Part shown: piece after piece, positions 44,996-53,700 of the stretch
How the letters are laid out: each line of letters begins with the position of its first letter
Position numbering within the stretch: the stretch's first letter is position 1
DNA from: Flavobacterium okayamense
GTDB taxonomy: Bacteria > Bacteroidota > Bacteroidia > Flavobacteriales > Flavobacteriaceae
NCBI RefSeq assembly: GCF_019702945.1
Contig: NZ_AP024749.1
Coordinates: 2,480,001-2,544,000, forward strand
Direction: 5' to 3'
Length of the DNA stretch: 64,000 bases
Notes under the pieces: model-generated
The model's database searches: none
Told to the model about the DNA's origin: nothing
Seen by the model: only the letters and a program-made list of their open reading frames with translations
Translations under genes and position numbers: made by a program

Positions 44996-45176
44996 TTAAC
45001 AATAGTCTTGTACATAGACTTTTAGCGTTCGAACATTGTAAAATTATGTTCTTAAAGAAGGGGAAATAAGGGGATTTAAAAAATAAATTAAATATTAAAT
45101 ATATGGTTATCAGTATTTTATATATTTTTTTTTTAAAATTAAAAGGGGAAAAGATACTTTTTGATACTTTACTAAA
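44996..45176. other. Non-coding spacer between DUF3853 and orphan ORF
   Basis: A very AT-rich segment of about 180 bp. The part near 45000-45060 may hold the promoter of the DUF3853-VapE genes, but I see no clear consensus box or hairpin. Confidence 0.3.
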
Positions 45177-46148
45177 TCATTTTTGTAAAATTTCATCTAA
45201 TTCATCAATAAAACGAGCTGCTTTTTTATTATTATTTGATGTCTTATTATACTCTAATTCATTAGATTTCTTTTTATAAAAATCTAAAAAATCTAATTTA
45301 TTTAAAATTGCTTCTCTCCAAATAGTTCTATTATCAGTATCAATTAAAAGTGATATTCTTTTTATCAAATGACAGATATATATTTTTTTTCCTTTTCTGA
45401 TTATTAAATCTTTTGAATCATTAGAAAGATTAAAAAAAAGATAAAAATTAATACTTGTAGTTTCTTCAAAATATTCGTCTTTGCAAAATTCAAAAACTTG
45501 TGATAAAACTTTAACATCTAAATATTCATTAACTTTTAAAATACCTAGTGGTAAATATTTTTTTAATATGTCTAAAATTTTTACACTCAATATAAAGGTA
45601 TCATTAAATCTATTTTTTAAAAATTTTAAAGAATATTTCTCTCTTTCTTTTTTTTCATCGTATAATTCATCAAGTTCCTTTTTTTCATCATAATAAATTT
45701 CTTTAGCTTGATAATACTCTATTTTTCTCTTTTCAATTTCCTCTAATTTATGACTTCCATAAGCTGTTGCTTCTAAACTTTTATTCGTTTCTTGAAATTT
45801 ATTTGCTATAGGCTTTATTGAAATCAACTTTTGTTTAATTAAATTGTCATAAAGCCCACTATATTCATAATATAACTCTTTTATATTCAAACCATCTAGA
45901 AAAATTTTATTTTCGTTGTAGGATTTAACAAATTGATCAACCTCTGCATAAAGGACTTTTAAAAATTTAGTTTCATTAATATTATTTAAAAGAACAATAC
46001 TTATTTGATTTGAATCTGAGTATTTATCAAAATAATTACTGATTTCAACTTGTTGATCAAAAGTTATTTTTCTTACACTTAAAATACTATTTAAAAGTCT
46101 ATTTATTTCTTGGTAATCAACAATTATTCTTTTTAACTCTTCTATCAT
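45177..46148 (-). CDS. Orphan coiled-coil protein coupled to the element integrase
   Basis: 323 residues, soluble, helical. The middle (about 130-175: KLEEIEKRKIEYYQAKEIYY, then DEKKELDELYDEKKERE) is a coiled coil, and the C-terminal half is globular with alternating Ile/Leu/Phe and Lys. I do not recognise it. Its ATG overlaps the integrase stop by 4 bp (46145-46148), so the two are probably co-translated. The left element has a different orphan ORF in the same arrangement. It may be a cargo gene in a fixed slot. Confidence 0.65.
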   Translation of the reverse strand: MIEELKRIIVDYQEINRLLNSILSVRKITFDQQVEISNYFDKYSDSNQISIVLLNNINETKFLKVLYAEVDQFVKSYNENKIFLDGLNIKELYYEYSGLYDNLIKQKLISIKPIANKFQETNKSLEATAYGSHKLEEIEKRKIEYYQAKEIYYDEKKELDELYDEKKEREKYSLKFLKNRFNDTFILSVKILDILKKYLPLGILKVNEYLDVKVLSQVFEFCKDEYFEETTSINFYLFFNLSNDSKDLIIRKGKKIYICHLIKRISLLIDTDNRTIWREAILNKLDFLDFYKKKSNELEYNKTSNNNKKAARFIDELDEILQK

Positions 46149-47443
46149 AATAAATTAAATTTTTGCATTTCACTTGCTTTCAATTCATCAACTACATCAA
46201 TGTAAGGCTTCATAGCTTTATAGTCACTATGTCCAGTCCATTTCATAACAATTTGAACTGGAATACCAATTGAAAGAGCATAACAAATAAATGTTCTTCT
46301 TCCTGCATGAGTGCTTAACAATGCATACTTTGGTGTAATTGTATCTATTCTTTTATTTCCTTTGTAATAGGTTTCATGTACAGGTTCGTCAATACCTGCT
46401 AATTCTGCCAACTCCTTAATGTAATCGTTCATCTTTTGATTACTTATAACAGGTAAAGCTCTATCATCTTCAAAATGAATATCTTTATATTTATCAAGTA
46501 TTTCTCTTGAATAATTATTTAGGTCAATTAAAAGATTATCAGCTGTCTTAACTGTTGTAACTTCAATATGATTCTTTTTTACATTACTTCGTCTTAAATT
46601 ATTAACATCGGAATATCTAAGAGAACTATAACAACAAAAAATGAATACATCTCTAACTCTTTCGAGATATTGTTTAGTTTCAGGCAATTTGTATTCACGA
46701 AGTTTTTTTAATTCTTTAGGAGTAAGAAAAATTACTTTTTTTGGAGTACTTTTTAGTTTAGGTTTGAATGTTTCAAAAGCTAAGTTTTTGTTGTAACCTT
46801 TTTGTTTTGACCATCGTAAAAACCATTTCAGGAAACCAATTTGTTTTCCGATTGTACTATTTCGCATTTGTTCTACATCACGAAGAAAAATTACATAATC
46901 ATTCAACCCTTTTTCATCAAAAAGGTCAAAAGAGAGTTTAGTGCTAAATTTAATTAGATGATTTTTTACACTTGCAAACTTTTCAAATGTAGAATAAGTC
47001 CAGTCATTTTGTCTACCACTTTCTTTAGTAAATTCATCAAAAACTTTTAAAAATCCTTTTTTAGAACTCTTTTCTTTTTCATTATCATCTTTGAATAAAT
47101 TCTTAAATTCTGTTTTAAGTAATTCAGTAGTTGGATTTATATCTTGAGTTTCAAATATTTTGAATATATTTTGAATATTGTTTTCGTATTCCTGGAGTTT
47201 CGTATTAATATCAGAAGAGCTCTGTTTTAGTTTATTTGTACAACCATTTTTAACTCTTTGTTTTTTCTCATCCCATTTAGAAGTATCTATTCTAAATCCA
47301 GTTGAAAAATCAACACGATTACCCATGAAAATTACTCTCATTCTAATTGGAACATTCTCTACAACAGGAACACCATTCTTTTTTCTGTTTTCAAGTGAGA
47401 AAATAACATTACGTTTAATATCAATCATATCATTTGGATGCAA
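46145..47443 (-). CDS. Tyrosine-type integrase of the tRNA-Ser element
   Basis: 432 residues. It has an arm-binding domain at the N-terminus, a SAM-like core domain (about 150-240), and a catalytic domain with Arg in SSLRYSDVNNL, HxxR in THAGRRTFICYAL, His in TGHSDYKAM and the nucleophile Tyr in KPYIDV. It lies 144 bp inside the right attachment core, and the decamer pair at 47447-47468 is 4 bp upstream of its start, so binding there could also repress its own gene. It integrates at the tRNA-Ser 3' end. Confidence 0.93.
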   Translation of the reverse strand: MHPNDMIDIKRNVIFSLENRKKNGVPVVENVPIRMRVIFMGNRVDFSTGFRIDTSKWDEKKQRVKNGCTNKLKQSSSDINTKLQEYENNIQNIFKIFETQDINPTTELLKTEFKNLFKDDNEKEKSSKKGFLKVFDEFTKESGRQNDWTYSTFEKFASVKNHLIKFSTKLSFDLFDEKGLNDYVIFLRDVEQMRNSTIGKQIGFLKWFLRWSKQKGYNKNLAFETFKPKLKSTPKKVIFLTPKELKKLREYKLPETKQYLERVRDVFIFCCYSSLRYSDVNNLRRSNVKKNHIEVTTVKTADNLLIDLNNYSREILDKYKDIHFEDDRALPVISNQKMNDYIKELAELAGIDEPVHETYYKGNKRIDTITPKYALLSTHAGRRTFICYALSIGIPVQIVMKWTGHSDYKAMKPYIDVVDELKASEMQKFNLL

Positions 47444-47446
47444 AAG

Positions 47447-47468
47447 TTACACCCAAATTTACACCCAA
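47447..47468 (+). repeat. Right pair of TTACACCCAA decamers, candidate integrase arm site
   Basis: Two TTACACCCAA units 2 bp apart, the same arrangement and orientation as at 30918-30939. It lies 119 bp from the right core and directly upstream of the integrase start codon. Confidence 0.55.
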
Positions 47469-47586
47469 TTTTTGATATATTCAATGATATTTTATGATTT
47501 TTAATGAAATTTAAAATTTGTAATAACTTGCTATATAACAGATTATTAATACTAATTGAAAATTTATGATATTGTAGGTTATAGAG

Positions 47587-47599
47587 CCTCTTTCTCCGC
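47587..47599 (+). repeat. Right attachment core (att)
   Basis: CCTCTTTCTCCGC, identical to the tRNA-Ser 3' end at 30873-30885. The flanking upstream bases do not continue the tRNA, so this is the duplicated core. Confidence 0.8.
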
Positions 47600-47603
47600 A
47601 GGT

Positions 47604-47637
47604 AAAGCTTCAGATGAAAATCTGGAGCTTTTTTTAT
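47604..47637 (+). terminator. Native tRNA-Ser terminator, displaced by the element
   Basis: AAAGCTTCAGAT (47604-47615) pairs with ATCTGGAGCTTT (47620-47631, one G-U pair) around a GAAA tetraloop, then TTTTT. It directly follows the duplicated tRNA end, as it would have followed the tRNA before integration. Confidence 0.7.
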
Positions 47638-47651
47638 TGAAATACAGAAAT

Positions 47652-47687
47652 AAAAAAATCCCCACTATTTAAGTGAGGATTTTTTTT
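47652..47687 (-). terminator. Terminator of the giant adhesin gene
   Basis: An A-run plus ATCCCCACT (47659-47667) pairs with AGTGAGGAT (47672-47680) and a T-run, with one mismatch in the stem. It lies 15 bp beyond the adhesin stop and can work in both directions. Confidence 0.65.
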
Positions 47688-47701
47688 ATGATTTTTGTTT
47701 A

Positions 47702-50700
47702 TTATCTTTTCATTGCGAAGTGTGCCTTAAACTCTTTAGCTACTCCGTTTTCTAAATATTCTAAACTAAACCAGTAATCTGTCGATGGTAATTGCTCACC
47801 ATTATACGTTCCATCCCAACCCGGTCCTACTGTACTTAATTGCTTGATTAACTTACCGTATCTATCAAAAATGTACAACTTCGCCTCTGGTTGGTTTAAA
47901 CCTATTATATTCCATGTATCATTATATCCATCTCCATTTGGTGTAAAGAAGTTTGGATAATCTATCACCAATACTGTCTCTTGTAAATAAGTACACCCTT
48001 GTGAATCGATAACCGTAATAACATGTTCTCCTGCACTTACTCCTGTAAACACATTCGATTCTTGGAATGCTCCACCATCTATCTGATACAATAACATACC
48101 ATTTCCTCCTGTTACCGTAACAACAACTGTTGCGTTATCACTAAATGCATCAGTTACCGTTGTGATAAAACTTGTCGCTGGATTGGTCTCTATTACACTT
48201 ACTGTGTTTGAAGTACCCTCACATGAAGTGTCCGTTGAACTTAAATCTCTTACCACTACATAATAACTACCCGCTACAGCTACCTCTAAACTTGGAACTC
48301 CTGTTATTGCAATAGGATTAACTGGATCTGATGACTCATACCATGTATACTGATAATTTGTCCCTGGTAATCCTTCAACTGTTAACCAATACGTTTGGAA
48401 AACTGTTCCTATATCATTAACACATATCGCACCATCTGTTAAAACCGGTTGTGGATTAGGATTTACATAAACCGTAAAGTCTCTATACTCTCCATCACAT
48501 CCATTTAATGTAGCCCAAATGCGGTAAACCACATAACCTTGAACATAGGAATCTGTTAATGTTAAAACATCCTCTATTAATAATGGCTCCGGTAATGGTC
48601 CGCCTGAACTATATCCCGTTACATTATAATAATCTACAACATCATATATCAATTCTGTCCCCGCTACAAATGGATCTGAAGTGATACTCATCGGCGTAGC
48701 TTCTCCATCACATATGTAATATTCTGGTAATCCGTTTGGAACTCCCGGAATAGGATTAACAGTAATTACTTCACTCACTACTGTCGCTCCTGGACATCCA
48801 TCTCTATAAGGTGTAAAATCAACTTCTATTGTTCCTGATAATCCAGGTGTAGAGTTCTCTAATACTAACATTAATGTACCTGTAGTTATCGTTCCACTTG
48901 TAACGCCTCCCACAACAGTAACTCCGGTATTATTTATTACCGACCAATCGTAAGTCGTTCCTCCTAAATTACTCGTTACAGTAAAAGTAACTTCATTGCC
49001 TGAACAAATCGTATTCTGATCTACTGAAACAGAACTTATAACCGGATTTGGATTGATTCGAACTGGTACTTGTATCGCATCTCCTGAACAGCCATTAGCA
49101 AAAGGGGTAATTGTTATCGTAATATCGCCTATCTGATCCGAATTTATTAATGATAAAACTTGATCTAATGTACTTTGATCTCCATTACTAGGATAAGTAA
49201 CATTATTGCTAGAAGCCGTATACGTTAAGGTAGTACCCGCTACATTACTTGTCCAGTCTACATGTAAAAACTCTCCATCACATAAAGTTATTGGCAATGG
49301 ATTATTTATTGTTAATACAGGTCTAGCTGTAATTTCAATTGTTGTTGAAACAGTATAAGAACTACATGCACCGTTTGTAGGTACTAAGTAATTGATTGTA
49401 TAAAATCCTGGTGTACTATTTTGTGTATTAATTTGACCTGTAGATATATTTATATCCAATCCTGCAGGAACACTTGTATAAGTTCCATTTACACCTGTAC
49501 CGACAAAAACAATATCTACTGTACCGTGGCTTACACAATAAGATAATAAAGGATAAGAGATTGTTGCTGACAAATAAGGATCAATATTTACTGTTGCAAC
49601 ACTACTATCATCAACACATGGTGCAACTCCTGCTATAATATATTCAAAAGTAGATGTCGTTGCGCCTGGTGCCGGTGTATACGTTCCTGCTCCTGCATTA
49701 AACACTCCTCCTGTTCCCGATGTCTGTGTCCAAACGCCACCTGATTGTTCTCCTGTAATTAACGAGAATAAATCGATTGTTGCTGAACTATTATCACAAA
49801 CTGTTGTATTACCATCTGTTCCAGCATTTGGCTGTGCATTGATATTTATCGTTGCTACACTACTATCATCAATACATGGAGCAACTCCTGCTATTGTATA
49901 CGTAAACGTTGATGTTGTTGCGCCCGGTGCTGGTGTATAAGTTCCTGCTCCTGCATTAAATGTTCCACCTGTTCCCGATGTCTGTGTCCAAACTCCGCCT
50001 GATTGTTCGCCTGTGATTAATGAGAATAAATCGATTGATGCTGTACTACTATCACAAACTGTTGTTGAACCATCTGTTCCAGCATTTGGCTGTGCATTGA
50101 TATTTATCGTTGCTACACTACTATCATCAATACATGGAGCAACTCCTGCTATTGTATATGTGAATGTTGATGTTGTTGCGCCTGGTGCTGGTGTATACGT
50201 TCCTGCTCCTGCATTAAATGTTCCGCCTGTTCCTGAAGTTTGTGTCCAAACTCCGCCTGATTGTTCGCCTGTAATTAATGAGAATAAATCTATTGCAGCC
50301 GTACTACTATCACAAACCGTTGTAGAACCATCTGTTCCAGCATTTGGCTGTGCATTTATTGTAATTGTAACTACACTACTATCGTCAACACATGGTGCAA
50401 CTCCTGCTATTGTATACATAAAGGTTGATGTTGTTGCGCCCGGTGCCGGTGTGTAATTACCTGCTCCTGCGTTAAACGTTCCGCCTGTTCCCGATGTTTG
50501 TGTCCAAACTCCGCCTGATTGTTCTCCTGTGATTAACGAGAATAAATCGATTGCTGCGGTACTACTGTCACAAACTGTTGTATTACCATCTGTTCCAGCA
50601 TTTGGCTGTGCATTGATGTTTATCGTTGCTACACTACTATCATCAATACATGGCGCTACGCCTGCTATTGTATATGTGAATGTTGATGTTGTTGCGCCCG

Positions 50701-53700
50701 GTGCCGGTGTGTAAGTACCTGCTCCTGCGTTAAACGTTCCGCCTGTTCCCGATGTTTGTGTCCAAACTCCACCTGATTGCTCTCCTGTAATTAATGAGAA
50801 TAAATCGATTGTTGCTGTACTACTATCACAAACTGTTGTAGAACCATCTGTTCCAGCATTTGGCTGTGCATTGATGTTTATCGTTGCTACACTACTATCA
50901 TCAATACATGGCGCTACGCCTGCTATTGTATATGTGAATGTTGATGTTGTTGCGCCTGGTGCTGGTGTATACGTTCCTGCTCCTGCATTAAATGTTCCAC
51001 CAGTTCCTGAAGTTTGTGTCCAAACGCCACCTGATTGCTCTCCTGTAATTAACGAGAATAAATCGATTGTTGCTGTACTACTATCACAAACTGTTGTATT
51101 GCCATCTGTTCCAGCATTTGGCTGTGCATTGATATTTATCGTTGCTACACTACTATCATCAATACATGGCGCTACGCCTGCTATTGTATATGTAAATGTC
51201 GATGTTGTTGCGCCTGGTGCCGGTGTGTAAGTTCCTGCTCCTGCATTAAACGTTCCGCCTGTTCCCGATGTCTGAGTCCAAACTCCGCCTGATTGTTCGC
51301 CTGTAATTAATGAGAATAAATCGATTGTTGCTGTACTACTATCACAAACTGTTGTAGAACCATCTGTTCCAGCATTTGGCTGTGCATTGATATTTATCGT
51401 TGCTACACTACTATCATCAATACATGGCGCTACGCCTGCTATTGTATATGTAAACATTGATGTTGTAGCACCTGGTGCTGGTGTATAAGTTCCTGCTCCT
51501 GCATTAAACGTTCCGCCTGTTCCCGATGTTTGTGTCCAAACTCCACCTGATTGCTCTCCTGTAATTAATGAGAATAAATCGATTGCTGCGGTACTACTAT
51601 CACAAACTGTTGTAGAACCATCTGTTCCAGCATTTGGCTGTGCATTGATGTTTATCGTTGCTACACTACTATCATCAATACATGGCGCTACGCCTGCTAT
51701 TGTATATGTGAATGTTGATGTTGTTGCGCCTGGTGCCGGTGTATACGTTCCTGCTCCTGCATTAAATGTTCCACCAGTTCCTGAAGTTTGTGTCCAAACG
51801 CCACCTGATTGTTCTCCTGTAATTAACGAGAATAAATCGATTGTTGCTGTACTACTATCACAAACTGTTGTATTGCCATCTGTTCCAGCATTTGGCTGTG
51901 CATTGATATTTATCGTTGCTACACTACTATCATCAATACATGGCGCTACGCCTGCTATTGTATATGTAAATGTCGATGTTGTTGCGCCTGGTGCCGGTGT
52001 GTAAGTTCCTGCTCCTGCATTAAACACTCCTCCTGTTCCCGATGTCTGAGTCCAAACTCCGCCTGATTGTTCGCCTGTAATTAATGAGAATAAATCGATT
52101 GTTGCTGTACTACTATCACAAACTGTTGTAGAACCATCTGTTCCAGCATTTGGCTGTGCATTGATATTTATCGTTGCTACACTACTATCATCAATACATG
52201 GCGCTACGCCTGCTATTGTATATGTAAACATTGATGTTGTAGCACCTGGTGCTGGTGTATACGTTCCTGCTCCTGCATTAAACGTTCCGCCTGTTCCCGA
52301 TGTTTGTGTCCAAACTCCACCTGATTGCTCTCCTGTAATTAATGAGAATAAATCGATTGCTGCGGTACTACTATCACAAACTGTTGTAGAACCATCTGTT
52401 CCAGCATTTGGCTGTGCATTGATGTTTATCGTTGCTACACTACTATCATCAATACATGGCGCTACGCCTGCTATTGTATATGTGAATGTTGATGTTGTTG
52501 CGCCTGGTGCCGGCGTATACGTTCCTGCTCCTGCATTAAATGTTCCACCAGTTCCTGAAGTTTGTGTCCAAACGCCACCTGATTGTTCTCCTGTAATTAA
52601 TGAGAATAAATCGATTGCTGCGGTACTACTGTCACAAACTGTTGTATTACCATCTGTTCCAGCATTTGGCTGTGCATTGATTGTTACAGATGTGGTTGTC
52701 ACTACTGGTGAACATCCAGGTGTAGCAGGAATAGTATAAGTAACTGTATATGTACCTACAGTAGAAATAGATGGATCAATATCTCCATTTGCAACATTAA
52801 TTGATAAACCAGTAGGTGCACTATAGCTTCCTCCTGTGTAAACTCCAGTACCATTTAAAGTAACATTTTGTAAAGTGGAATTAGAATTACAAAATGGTGA
52901 TGAGTAACTAATTGATGCCGTTGGAGGTGTACAATTATTTGACACACATGTTTGATTTGTAAACGTAAAACAAGTCCCAGCTCCACCAACAGGTGTAACT
53001 GTAATTAAAACACTATCAGCAGGTACTAATCCTGAAACTACATAATTTAATACATTCCCAACATCTCCAACATTAACTACAGGATTAGAGTTAATTTGGT
53101 AACTAATTGTGTAACTAGTAGCCCCTGTAACTGCAGCCCAATTAAACTCAACTGAGGTAGAAGTTAATACTCCGCAACTAATAACAGGAGAAAGTAATGG
53201 GTTTATATTTATTGTTGCTACACTACTATCATCAATACATGGTGCTACGCCTGCTATTGTATATGTGAATGTTGATGTTGTTGCGCCTGGTGCTGGTGTA
53301 TACGTTCCTGCTCCTGCATTAAATGTTCCACCAGTTCCTGAAGTTTGTGTCCAAACGCCACCTGATTGCTCTCCTGTAATTAACGAGAATAAATCGATTG
53401 TTGCTGTACTACTATCACAAACTGTTGTATTGCCATCTGTTCCAGCATTTGGCTGTGCATTGATATTTATCGTTGCTACACTACTATCATCAATACATGG
53501 CGCTACGCCTGCTATTGTATATGTAAATGTCGATGTTGTTGCGCCTGGTGCCGGTGTGTAAGTTCCTGCTCCTGCATTAAACACTCCTCCTGTTCCCGAT
53601 GTCTGAGTCCAAACTCCGCCTGATTGTTCGCCTGTAATTAATGAGAATAAATCGATTGTTGCTGTACTACTATCACAAACTGTTGTAGAACCATCTGTTC

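Larger units (their letters stand above)
30873..47599. mobile_element. Integrative mobilizable element inserted in tRNA-Ser, heavy-metal cargo
   Basis: The 13-bp core CCTCTTTCTCCGC, the 3' end of tRNA-Ser, occurs in the tRNA (30873-30885) and again at 47587-47599, where it is followed by a tRNA-style terminator. Between the copies lie an integrase next to the right core, DUF3853, VapE, MobC and relaxase genes, orphan ORFs, a broken second integrase, and a metal-efflux cargo. Direct TTACACCCAA pairs near both ends look like integrase arm sites. There are no conjugation (type IV secretion) genes, so transfer would need a helper. Confidence 0.85.

Noticed and set aside
45177..46148. Known defence gene next to the integrase
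   Set aside because: No nuclease, NTPase, TIR, HEPN or similar motif was found, so no defence name is given.
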